From an uncultured Succinatimonas sp. (GTDB lineage: Bacteria; Pseudomonadota; Gammaproteobacteria; Enterobacterales; Succinivibrionaceae): a stretch of 15,408 nt of DNA. Location of the stretch: positions 1 to 15,408 of the forward strand of contig CALFLJ010000103.1 of NCBI GenBank assembly GCA_937880335.1, read 5' to 3'. Below the pieces are notes generated by a model that worked only from the letters and a program-made list of their open reading frames with translations, searched no databases and was not told where the DNA came from. Each line of letters opens with the position of its first letter. Positions within the stretch are counted from its first letter, which is position 1. Of this stretch, positions 1 to 7,472 are shown piece after piece. A program made the translations under genes and the position numbers.

Positions 1-426
1 TAAGACCGAGACGAAGTGAGTTGCCTCAGTTCCTGTACCTGGGGTTGTTGGGACTAAGATAAGTTTACTGGCTTTTTTAGCTACGTCTTTATCTTCAAAT
101 AAAGCCTCAAGTGGTAGAATATCCTGCAAGGAGAGAATCTTTGCTATCTCCATTGTACCACCACCGCCTATGCCTATAACTCTATCGAAGTCAGCCCCTG
201 CGTCTTTTGTAATATATTGAATTAGTGTATCTGTGACAGGTCCTCTTTCATAATCCTCACGCACAATGATACGACAGCTGGAGAATTCTTTTTTATATAC
301 TTCTAAAATGCGCTTTTCGATAATTACCAAATCTCTTTTGGCAAGTTTTAGATAAGAAAGTAAGACAGGAATACTTAAAAAGGGAATGATCTTACTTGGA
401 GATGTAAATGCCTTTAATATGTACAT
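1..426 (-). CDS. Iron-containing alcohol dehydrogenase family protein, N-terminal part (4-hydroxybutyrate dehydrogenase-like)
   Basis: The 142 N-terminal codons are visible; the gene runs off the left edge. The start is the ATG at 426-424, preceded on the minus strand by AAGGA with a 6-nt spacer. The Rossmann-type nucleotide-binding loop lies at residues 85-96 (GIGGGGTMEIAK), and the family motif PTTPGTGTE lies at 126-134, just before the cut. These two motifs define the group III Fe-dependent alcohol dehydrogenases, cytosolic NAD(P)H oxidoreductases that interconvert aldehydes or semialdehydes with alcohols. Motif spacing and the surrounding AKILSL and LILVPTT stretches recall clostridial 4-hydroxybutyrate dehydrogenases, so the substrate may be succinate semialdehyde; this is inference. 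Two usually conserved loop residues differ from the common GGGSxxDxAK (Ser to Gly90, Asp to Glu93). The metal-binding His/Asp residues lie in the missing C-terminal part and cannot be checked. It is transcribed divergently from rlmKL. Confidence 0.85.
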   Translation of the reverse strand, partial: MYILKAFTSPSKIIPFLSIPVLLSYLKLAKRDLVIIEKRILEVYKKEFSSCRIIVREDYERGPVTDTLIQYITKDAGADFDRVIGIGGGGTMEIAKILSLQDILPLEALFEDKDVAKKASKLILVPTTPGTGTEATHFVSVL

Positions 427-953
427 ACTAAATCCTTTTTATCCTCTGATAATGCAAAGGTATCTATGTTAATTCTTGTAACAAACTCCTAAATTAGCAA
501 AAAAAAATTCTTGATAAGGCGATCTACATAACACTAAAAAAATTATAAAAGAAATTTTTCAAAACTTGTGATCTAAAAGGTCTTAAGGGTATAAGAGCAT
601 TTGTTTTTTTTAGGATAAAAAGTTACATTCAATGACTAAAATTTCTTTTTTAATTTTCTCTTTTGTAAGAGATTTATTCCCTCTTGAAAGAATATCTGAC
701 CGTATAGGAAATTATAAAAAATATCTCTTTTACCTTTAATTTAGCCTTATGCCTCATAGGTACGAAAGTTTTATAATTAAAGACATACAAATAAGAAAAA
801 ATATTTAAAAATCACTTTTCTAATAAGAAATTAAATCATTACCAAGCTAACATGGTTTTGTACGCCTAAATTTTGATAAATCCTAAGGCTATAGCTTTAT
901 GTCGGTTATAATATGGGGTTAACTTTGATAGAAGCTCTGTTAGGAGATAATTG
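427..953. other. Long AT-rich intergenic region between divergent genes
   Basis: This stretch of about 530 bp separates the divergent dehydrogenase and rlmKL genes and is visibly richer in A and T than the flanking genes. It contains many A and T runs, a probable -10 box for rlmKL near the right end (907-912), and a weak 6-bp stem at 657-672 with a TTGT loop. I see no tRNA-like cloverleaf, no gene remnant with recognisable homology, and no CRISPR-type repeat. Single half-sites such as TTGAT (511-515) or TGTGA (567-571) lack a matching second half. Regulatory sites for both flanking genes are expected here, but apart from the -10 box none can be assigned with confidence. Confidence 0.7.
907..912 (+). 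promoter_or_regulatory. Probable -10 box for the rlmKL-uup-rnm-yciO operon
   Basis: A perfect TATAAT lies 41 bp before the rlmKL ATG, placing transcription start near 919 and giving a short leader. No good -35 hexamer sits 16-18 bp upstream; the nearest TTGATA (873-878) is 28 bp away. The call rests on the -10 hexamer and its position only. Confidence 0.45.
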
Positions 954-3428
954 ATGTCTTTAAAATTTTTTGCCACCTGCCCAAAAGGCCTTGAAGGATT
1001 GTTATTTACTGAACTTAAATCTTTAGGTTTTAACGAGGTTAAGGAAACTGTAGCGGGTGTTTCTTGTTGCGGTAATTTCCAAGATGGTATGAAGGCCTGT
1101 CTGTGGAGTCGTTTTGCTTCACGTTTTATGCTTAAGATGTCAGATTTTTTCTCTGAAACTGATACTGAGCTTTATATGGGCGCAAACGGTGTTGCTTGGG
1201 AAAATTGGTTTTCAAGTGACAATACCATAGCTGTAGATTTTTCCGGTAGCAATGATTTTATCCGTAATACTCAATATGGTGCCCAAAAGGTTAAAGATGC
1301 TATATGCGATCGCCTGCAAAAGGTTTATGGACATCGTCCTTATGTTGATAAGGTAGATCCTGATATTCGTATTTATTGTCATTTAGAGCATAAAGGCGAG
1401 GCTTCGATATATATTGACCTTTCAGGTCGGGCGCTGTTAAAGCGTGAGTATCATAGAGCTACAGGTGCAGCTCCTTTAAAGGAGAATTTAGCCTCAGCTA
1501 TGGTGGTACGTTCAGGTTATAAAGAGGGCTGTTTTTGCGATCCTCTTTGTGGTTCTGGTACTTTATTACTTGAGGCTGCCTCTTTATTGACTGATAGAGC
1601 CCCAGGTATTAAGCGTAGCTTTTATGGCTTTTTCAAATTAAAGAATTTTGATGAAAAGGCCTGGCAGGATATTTTATCTGAGGCCATATTACGTTCAAAA
1701 AACGGCCTTAAAAACGCTCTTGAGAAAGGCTATAAGATTGTAGGTTTTGATCGTGATCCAAATGTAGTGCATTTTGCACAGGAAAATGCCAAAAAAGCAG
1801 GATTTTCTGAACTTATTGAGGTCTATAACGCTGATCTTTTAGATTTAAAAAATCCATTTAAAGAAGGTGAGGAGGTAACTATTGTTACAAATCCTCCTTA
1901 TGGCAAGCGCTTAGGTAATTTTAACGAGTTAATCGCTTTATATACTTTGTTAGGAGAGAAGCTAAAGCAAAATTTTAAAGGTGGTAAGGCTGCGGTTATC
2001 TCATCTGAAGTTGAGCTTTTATCCTGTCTTAGATTGCATGCAGATAAGATTTATAAACTTTTCAACGGAGAGCTTGCCTGTCAGCTTAGAGTTTTTAAAT
2101 TAAACGCACAAACATCACAAGATGAAGATTCTGTGGCAAAGGACACAGGCGAGATCATAATAGCTCAAGACTTTGCAAATCGCTTAAAGAAGAATTTATC
2201 TAAGATAGGTAAATGGGCCCAAAAAGCCAATATAGACTGTTATCGTGTTTATGATGCCGATATTCCAGAATATGCAGCCGCCATTGACTATTATGCAGGT
2301 CGTTACGTTATCTCAGCTTATGCCCCACCTAAGTCTGTAAATCCTGTCTTAGCTCGCCGTCATGTCCTTGATATGCTAAGTGCCACCATTAGTGTTACCA
2401 AAACTCGTGGCGAGGATGTGATTTTAAAAAATCGCGAGGTAAAAACAGGTAATTCTCAGTATGAAAAGGCTTTAGAGCTTAAAAACGAGTTTATTACAGT
2501 TAATGAAAATGGCCTTAAATTTAAGGTAAATCTTGAGGATTATTTAGATACAGGTCTATTTTTAGACTCGCGTAATATTCGTGAAATCATAAGGCAGAAA
2601 GCAAAAGATAAGGATTTTTTAAATCTTTTCTCATATACATCGACAGCATCTGTTGCAGCTGCAGTCGGAGGGGCTAAATCTACAGTATCAGTAGATATGA
2701 GTCGTACCTATTTATCCTGGGGCCGTGAGAATTTTGAATTAAATAATCTAAAGGGGCTAAACCATGAGTTTATACAGGCTGACTGCTTGAGCTATCTATC
2801 AACTAATCACAACAGACGGTATGATTTAATTTATCTTGATCCACCAACTTTCTCAAATTCTAAGCGAATGGCTGTAAATTTTGATGTAAAACGTGATCAT
2901 GTGAAACTTTTAGGTAACCTTACACGTCATCTAAAGGACGGGGGAGAGGTTATCTTCTGTACAAATTGTCGTGACTTTAAATTAGATGAAGATGGGGTAA
3001 AGGCTTATGGTTATGAGTTTACAAATATCTCAGATAAAACCTTACCTTTTGATTTTGCACGCAATAAAAAGATTCATACCTGCTTTAGCCTGATTTATAA
3101 AGAGAGTTTACAGGAAAAACAGCCTGAGGCTATAGTTGAGGTGAAATTTGCGCCTAAATGGCAGAAGGTCATGTCTGTAAACTTAGATCTATCTGAAAGT
3201 GAATCTTCTTATAATAAAGTTTCATCAAAGCGTGGGTTAAAACAGGATAGACAAGATAGGGATTTTGATAGACCAAGACGTCGTTTTACAAGAGATGATA
3301 ATCACTTTGACAGAGATGGAAAGCTTCCTCGTCGCAATAGTGCTTTTAATAAATCTAATCTAGATGCTGAGAGAAAGCCTAAGGCAAAAGTACGTGTTTG
3401 GGGGCCAGATGGAGTTAAGGATTTATAG
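954..3428 (+). CDS. rlmKL: Bifunctional 23S rRNA methyltransferase RlmKL (m2G2445 / m7G2069)
   Basis: This fused SAM-dependent enzyme methylates two guanosines of 23S rRNA, G2445 (N2, RlmL half) and G2069 (N7, RlmK half), during 50S assembly in the cytosol. Domains in order are a THUMP RNA-binding domain (about residues 45-155), the RlmL Rossmann fold with DPLCGSGT at 196-203 and catalytic NPPYG at 313-317, and the RlmK Rossmann fold with NLFSYT at 557-562 and DPPTFSNSKRM at 629-639. The start is the ATG at 954, with AGGAG at 942-946 and a 7-nt spacer; a TTG directly before it at 951 is a poorer choice. The protein is 824 aa, against 702 in E. coli. The extra length is mostly a C-terminal tail of about 107 residues (from about 718), whose core around 759-800 is rich in Arg and Asp. 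uup starts 3 nt downstream, as in E. coli. Confidence 0.97.
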   Translation: MSLKFFATCPKGLEGLLFTELKSLGFNEVKETVAGVSCCGNFQDGMKACLWSRFASRFMLKMSDFFSETDTELYMGANGVAWENWFSSDNTIAVDFSGSNDFIRNTQYGAQKVKDAICDRLQKVYGHRPYVDKVDPDIRIYCHLEHKGEASIYIDLSGRALLKREYHRATGAAPLKENLASAMVVRSGYKEGCFCDPLCGSGTLLLEAASLLTDRAPGIKRSFYGFFKLKNFDEKAWQDILSEAILRSKNGLKNALEKGYKIVGFDRDPNVVHFAQENAKKAGFSELIEVYNADLLDLKNPFKEGEEVTIVTNPPYGKRLGNFNELIALYTLLGEKLKQNFKGGKAAVISSEVELLSCLRLHADKIYKLFNGELACQLRVFKLNAQTSQDEDSVAKDTGEIIIAQDFANRLKKNLSKIGKWAQKANIDCYRVYDADIPEYAAAIDYYAGRYVISAYAPPKSVNPVLARRHVLDMLSATISVTKTRGEDVILKNREVKTGNSQYEKALELKNEFITVNENGLKFKVNLEDYLDTGLFLDSRNIREIIRQKAKDKDFLNLFSYTSTASVAAAVGGAKSTVSVDMSRTYLSWGRENFELNNLKGLNHEFIQADCLSYLSTNHNRRYDLIYLDPPTFSNSKRMAVNFDVKRDHVKLLGNLTRHLKDGGEVIFCTNCRDFKLDEDGVKAYGYEFTNISDKTLPFDFARNKKIHTCFSLIYKESLQEKQPEAIVEVKFAPKWQKVMSVNLDLSESESSYNKVSSKRGLKQDRQDRDFDRPRRRFTRDDNHFDRDGKLPRRNSAFNKSNLDAERKPKAKVRVWGPDGVKDL

Positions 3429-3431
3429 TCT

Positions 3432-5315
3432 ATGAGCCTTATTACTTTAATGAATGCGCATCTAAATTATGGAGATGACATCCTTTTAGATGATGCTAAT
3501 TTATCTGTTGAGGAGCATGAACGTATTTGTTTGGTAGGTCGCAACGGTACAGGTAAGTCGACCCTCCTTCAGGTGATTGAGGGTATAAGAGAGCTTGATG
3601 GAGGTCGACTAATTGTACAGTCAGGCCTTAAAATTGGTCGACTTATGCAAGATCCCCCAGCTTATAAAACAGGTACAGCCTATACTCAGGCCTGTTTGGG
3701 AGTACCTATAGTAGGTGAGGCTTTAGCTGAGTACGCATTATGTGAGGATGTAAATCGTCAAACATATCTGGCATCTTTTATTGAAAAGCATGATGGCTGG
3801 GTACAGGATGCGGTAGTAAGACGTATCTTAAATAAGATAAACTTAGATCCATCTTTGCCTTTATCAGAGCTATCAGGAGGCTGGCGACGCAAAGCCGCTT
3901 TGGCATCTGTATTAGCTTCACAGCCACAGCTTTTACTATTAGATGAGCCTACTAACCATCTTGATATTGAGACTATTTCATGGTTTGAGGAGGTTTTAAA
4001 CTCCTTTGATGGTACTATTATTTTTGTTACACATGATAGAACCTTTGCTGATGATTGTGCTACTCGTATCGTCGAATTAGATCGCGGAAAGCTTTATTCT
4101 TATCCTGGAAGTTTTAGTAAATATTTACAGCTGCGTGATGAGCGTTTTCGTTTAGAGGATCTTGCAAATAAGGAATTTGATCGCATTCTCTCTGAGGAGG
4201 AGGCCTGGATAAGACGTGGTGTTAAGGCCCGCTTAGCTCGTAATGAGGGGCGAGTCCGTGATCTTGAGGAACGTCGTAGAATAAGACAGGCTCGCCGCGA
4301 CCGTCAGGGTCGAGCTATTATGCAAATAAATGAGGCTGACAGAACTGGTAATATTGTTTTTGAGCTTAAGAATATTTACCAGGAATATGAAGGTAAGCCT
4401 TTAATAAATCACTTTGATGCCACCATTATGCGTGGAGACAGAATTGGTATTGTAGGAGCTAATGGTAGTGGAAAAACTACTTTAATTTCTATTATTCAAA
4501 ATCTTATAAAGCCTACATCAGGTTATGTAAGAACTGGTATGAATGTACAAATTCAGTATTTTGATCAGTACCATGAGTTTTTAAGGGAGGAGGCGAGTGT
4601 AGCTGATAATGTGGCAGATGGTCATACCGAGGTTACTATCAATGGCAAGAGTAAGCATGTAATTTCTTATTTAGCAAACTTCCTTTTTACAGGTCAAAGA
4701 GCACACGCTAAGGTATCTTGTTTATCAGGTGGTGAGAAAAACCGTTTACTTCTGGCAAGACTGTTTGCCAAGCCTTCAAATGTGCTTATCCTAGATGAGC
4801 CTACAAATGATCTTGATCTTGAAACATTGGATTTGCTTGAGGATTTGATTTCATCATATCAAGGCACTGTAATTGTCATAAGTCATGATCGTCGTTTTAT
4901 CGATAAAGTTGCCACTGAAACCTGGGTTTTTGAAGGTAATGGCAAGATTGAAACTGTAGTTGGTGGCTGGAGTGATGTTCTTGCTTATTACTCACGTATA
5001 GGCAAGGTTTATGGTAAGGGTGCTGTTAAAGAAAATAAGAACTCTGATAAAAAAACATCAGATAAAGTAAAGTCGAAAAAATCAGGTTTATCCTTTACTG
5101 AAGAGCATGAATTACAATCTCTTCCAGAAAAAGTGGAAAAACTTGAAGATGAGATTACAAGGCTTGATGAGGCTCTGTTAGATCCCAATCTTTATAGTGA
5201 AGGTGCGGATAAGGCAATAGCATTAAATAATGAGCGCAATGAAAAGTCATCCAAACTTGATGAGCTTTATGCTCGTTGGGAAGAGCTTGAAACAAAGGCA
5301 CAGGAGACTTTATGA
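3432..5315 (+). CDS. uup: ABC-F family ATPase Uup
   Basis: Uup is a soluble ABC-F protein with two ATPase cassettes and no membrane domain. In E. coli it is linked to ribosome function and 50S assembly and to suppression of transposon precise excision. Cassette 1 has Walker A GRNGTGKST (36-44), signature LSGGW (147-151) and Walker B LLLDEPTNHLD with D171/E172. Cassette 2 has Walker A GANGSGKTT (342-350), signature LSGGE (431-435) and Walker B LILDEPTNDLD with D455/E456. All catalytic motifs look intact. A charged linker rich in Arg and Glu lies between the cassettes. The last 90 or so residues form the Lys/Glu-rich coiled-coil C-terminal domain typical of Uup, which sets it apart from EttA and YheS. 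At 627 aa it is close to the E. coli length of 635. It lies 3 nt after rlmKL, and its stop overlaps the rnm start. Confidence 0.96.
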   Translation: MSLITLMNAHLNYGDDILLDDANLSVEEHERICLVGRNGTGKSTLLQVIEGIRELDGGRLIVQSGLKIGRLMQDPPAYKTGTAYTQACLGVPIVGEALAEYALCEDVNRQTYLASFIEKHDGWVQDAVVRRILNKINLDPSLPLSELSGGWRRKAALASVLASQPQLLLLDEPTNHLDIETISWFEEVLNSFDGTIIFVTHDRTFADDCATRIVELDRGKLYSYPGSFSKYLQLRDERFRLEDLANKEFDRILSEEEAWIRRGVKARLARNEGRVRDLEERRRIRQARRDRQGRAIMQINEADRTGNIVFELKNIYQEYEGKPLINHFDATIMRGDRIGIVGANGSGKTTLISIIQNLIKPTSGYVRTGMNVQIQYFDQYHEFLREEASVADNVADGHTEVTINGKSKHVISYLANFLFTGQRAHAKVSCLSGGEKNRLLLARLFAKPSNVLILDEPTNDLDLETLDLLEDLISSYQGTVIVISHDRRFIDKVATETWVFEGNGKIETVVGGWSDVLAYYSRIGKVYGKGAVKENKNSDKKTSDKVKSKKSGLSFTEEHELQSLPEKVEKLEDEITRLDEALLDPNLYSEGADKAIALNNERNEKSSKLDELYARWEELETKAQETL

Positions 5316-6172
5316 CAGCTTATATAGGAAAGATTGATCTACATACACATTCAAATGCATCTGATGGAGCATTAAGTCCTCAAGAACTTGTACAAAGAGC
5401 AATAGACAGAGGACTTACCCATCTGGCTTTAACTGATCATGATTGTGTATCAGGAATTGAAGATGCAATAGAGGCATCTTTAGGTAGAATTGAGATTATA
5501 AGTGGCTCTGAGTTTTCAACTACGTGGCGATCTAATCAGATTCATATTGTAGGCTTGTTTTTGGATATCAAAAATCCCTTCTTAAATGAATACTTAAACG
5601 CTCAGAACGAAAAGCGCATTGAAAGATCTATAAGCATAGGTAATAAATTAGATAGACTAGGCTTTAAGGATTCATATAAAAAAACCTGCGCACAGGCCTC
5701 AGATGGAGCCATAATTACCCGTGGTAATTATGCAAGGTTTATTGTAAGTGAGGGGAGAGCTTCAAATACAGATGAGGCTTTTAATGTTTATTTAAAAAAA
5801 GGCAAAAAAGCCTATGTGGCTACTCAGTGGCCTGATATCAAAGAGGCTGTGTCGATTATTCACAAAGCAAATGGCGCCGCTGTTTTAGCTCATCCTGGTC
5901 GTTATGAACTTACAAACACTAAACTTCGTGAGCTTATGGAGTATTTTAAAGAGGTAGGTGGAGATGGTATTGAAATTTCAAGCTCACAGCAAAGTCCGTC
6001 AGAGCGCGATTATCTTAAAAATTTAGCTTTACGTTATGATTTTTACGGATCCTTAGGTTCAGATTTTCATAGTCTTAAACCATATAGAGATTTAGGTTTA
6101 AACTTAAAATTGCCAGCTGGTATAAAACCTATCTGGACTTTAGATTGCGCCTCTTTACATAATTTTAGTTAA
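5312..6172 (+). CDS. rnm: RNase AM (PHP-domain 5'-3' exoribonuclease; YciV/TrpH)
   Basis: This is a PHP-superfamily metal-dependent phosphoesterase. The E. coli orthologue trims the 5' ends of 5S, 16S and 23S rRNA and also hydrolyses 3',5'-bisphosphonucleotides. PHP metal-ligand motifs are complete: DLHTHS (H11, H13) with D18, LTDHD (H43), E67 in GSEFS, H78 in IHIVG, H194 in LAHPGR, and D251 and H253 in GSDFH. The 286-aa length and the RGNYARF and QQSPSERD segments match E. coli YciV (293 aa) rather than a histidinol phosphatase or polymerase PHP domain. The ATG overlaps the uup stop in an ATGA, with AGGAG at 5302-5306, so translation is probably coupled. yciO follows after 72 nt; yciV and yciO are also neighbours in E. 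coli. The joint location with rlmKL and uup fits a role in rRNA maturation. Confidence 0.95.
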   Translation: MTAYIGKIDLHTHSNASDGALSPQELVQRAIDRGLTHLALTDHDCVSGIEDAIEASLGRIEIISGSEFSTTWRSNQIHIVGLFLDIKNPFLNEYLNAQNEKRIERSISIGNKLDRLGFKDSYKKTCAQASDGAIITRGNYARFIVSEGRASNTDEAFNVYLKKGKKAYVATQWPDIKEAVSIIHKANGAAVLAHPGRYELTNTKLRELMEYFKEVGGDGIEISSSQQSPSERDYLKNLALRYDFYGSLGSDFHSLKPYRDLGLNLKLPAGIKPIWTLDCASLHNFS

Positions 6173-6244
6173 ATTTTTAATTAGCTTTGGTTATTATAGA
6201 TTTGAGTTTACCGTTTTCGCTTGAAAATTACTAAGGTGAAAAAA

Positions 6245-6871
6245 ATGTCTTGCGAATTTATTAGTGTTCATCCGGACAATCCACAGAAAAGATTTATTAA
6301 GAATATCGCTGATATTTTGCGTCAGGGCGGCGTTGCGGTAGTTCCAACTGACTCAGCCTATGCTCTTTGCTGCATGTTAGGTGAGAAAAGTGCTATGGAG
6401 CGTATTGCTCGCATCCGTCAGATAAGCAAAACTCATAACTTTACGCTTTTATGTCGTGATCTTTCAGAGTTGTCAACTTATGCCCGTTTTGATAATCAGG
6501 TATTCCGTTTATTAAAAAACAATACCCCCGGATCTTATACTTTCATTCTGCCTGCAACCAAAGAAGTTCCTCGTCGCATGATGAATGAAAAACGTAAAAC
6601 CATTGGTTTAAGAGTGCCTGAAAATGCTATTTTAGATGCTTTGATTGAAGAGCTCAACGAACCTTTGATGAGTTGCACTTTAATTTTACCTGGTGATGAG
6701 GAGCCACAGTCAGATCCTGTGGATATAAACCATAAAATAGGTAAATTAGTTGATGTGATTGTAGATGGCGGAGTTCTATCAAACAAACCTACCACTGTTA
6801 TTCGTTTTGAGGATGGCTCTCCTATAATACGTCGTATAGGTGCAGGTGATCCAAGTCCTTTTGAGGTTTAG
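6245..6871 (+). CDS. yciO: YciO, TsaC/Sua5-like (YrdC-domain) protein
   Basis: This single YrdC/TsaC-fold protein of 208 aa matches E. coli YciO (206 aa) along its length, including HPDNPQ (9-14), PTDSAYAL (34-41), HNFTLLCRDLSELSTY (64-79), NNTPG (92-96) and KRKTIG (116-121). TsaC and Sua5 make threonylcarbamoyl-AMP for tRNA t6A. In YciO the tetrad is altered: their K-x-R reads R56-x-R58 and their S-x-N reads S143-C-T145, so it is probably not a full TsaC substitute. Its exact role is unsettled. The ATG at 6245 is preferred because AAGGTG (6233-6238) sits 6 nt before it and it gives the family N-terminus; an in-frame TTG at 6221 has no comparable site. The position between rnm and an exported protein, in an operon of ribosome-maturation genes, favours an RNA- or translation-related function. 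Confidence 0.94.
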   Translation: MSCEFISVHPDNPQKRFIKNIADILRQGGVAVVPTDSAYALCCMLGEKSAMERIARIRQISKTHNFTLLCRDLSELSTYARFDNQVFRLLKNNTPGSYTFILPATKEVPRRMMNEKRKTIGLRVPENAILDALIEELNEPLMSCTLILPGDEEPQSDPVDINHKIGKLVDVIVDGGVLSNKPTTVIRFEDGSPIIRRIGAGDPSPFEV

Positions 6872-6889
6872 CTTTATAGGGAATAACTT

Positions 6890-7417
6890 ATGCGAAAGTG
6901 GGTAATTTTTGTTTGCACATTAATTATTTTTAATGCTTTTGCAAAAGATGGTGAACTTAGCTTGGATGAAAAGCGTGAGATTTACCGTAATGAACTTTTA
7001 GATGAAAAAGCTCAGGATGATCTTTCTAATACTTTAAATGATCACAAGCTTTGGCTTAAAAAACAGGCAGATAAAAAAGCTCGAGGTGATTATAGTGAAT
7101 ATCAGGGCTTATATGACAGCCTTCCTCAAGGCGATGGCTATGACAATTTAACTCAGGACGAAGCCCGGGCAATTATAGATTGGGCTCGTCATGGACATAA
7201 GGATGATAAAAACTATAAGGAAGATGTAGATGTTCCTAAATTAAGACGTCATGAGTTAAATAAAAAACAGGAGATGAGGATAGAAAGGGCTCGTGATTTT
7301 ATGCAAGGTTCAAATAAGATTCCAGAACTTGATGAGGAATATATAAAAGAAGCGCCTAAGAAAAGGGAAGAGGCCATAAAATCACTGCAAAACTGGGCCT
7401 TAGGAGATAGCAAATAA
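6890..7417 (+). CDS. Uncharacterised exported, highly charged protein
   Basis: I do not recognise this 175-aa protein. Residues 1-18 form a typical Sec signal peptide: Arg2-Lys3, a hydrophobic core, then AFA with probable cleavage after Ala18. The only Cys (C9) is inside the signal and lacks a lipobox context, so a lipoprotein is unlikely. The mature part of about 157 residues has no Cys and no further membrane segment. It is very rich in Lys, Asp, Glu and Arg and is probably helical, with repeated charged stretches such as DKKARGDY, RRHELNKKQEMRIERARD and PKKREEA. The ATG has AGGGA (6878-6882) 7 nt upstream and lies 18 nt after yciO, so it is probably the last gene of the operon; the terminator follows 22 nt after its stop. 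Base composition and codon use look like its neighbours. A periplasmic location is inferred and no function can be assigned. Confidence 0.8.
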   Translation: MRKWVIFVCTLIIFNAFAKDGELSLDEKREIYRNELLDEKAQDDLSNTLNDHKLWLKKQADKKARGDYSEYQGLYDSLPQGDGYDNLTQDEARAIIDWARHGHKDDKNYKEDVDVPKLRRHELNKKQEMRIERARDFMQGSNKIPELDEEYIKEAPKKREEAIKSLQNWALGDSK

Positions 7418-7439
7418 ATTAAACTTTTTTATTATCTGT

Positions 7440-7472
7440 AAAATTTAGGGCGCATATTGCGCCCTAAATTTT
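7440..7472. terminator. Bidirectional intrinsic terminator between convergent operons
   Basis: A perfect 15-bp inverted repeat with a TAT loop has a GC-rich core (GGGCGCA/TGCGCCC) flanked by A-rich and T-rich ends, so each strand gives a stem followed by a short U tract. It lies between the stop of the exported-protein gene (7417) and the stop of trhP; the trhP TAA (7473-7471) overlaps the base of the stem. It can serve both converging transcripts. Confidence 0.9.

Noticed and set aside
511..571. Possible FNR (TTGAT) and CRP (TGTGA) sites
   Set aside because: Only single half-sites are present; the partner half is missing at the required spacing.
632..739. Small open frame of 35 codons on the plus strand in the AT-rich gap, starting MTKISF
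   Set aside because: No Shine-Dalgarno at a workable distance (the nearest AGGA is about 17 nt upstream), low-complexity Phe/Leu/Lys content typical of AT-rich noise, and no recognisable homology.
951..953. TTG start for rlmKL directly before the ATG
   Set aside because: The ATG at 954 has AGGAG at a 7-nt spacing and matches the family N-terminus; the TTG adds one residue and a worse spacing.
6221..6244. TTG start adding eight residues to YciO
   Set aside because: No ribosome binding site before it; the extra residues translate the Shine-Dalgarno region of the ATG at 6245 and are absent from the family.
6535..6795. 86-codon open frame antisense to yciO
   Set aside because: It lies wholly inside a well-supported gene, has no family resemblance and no separate initiation signals.
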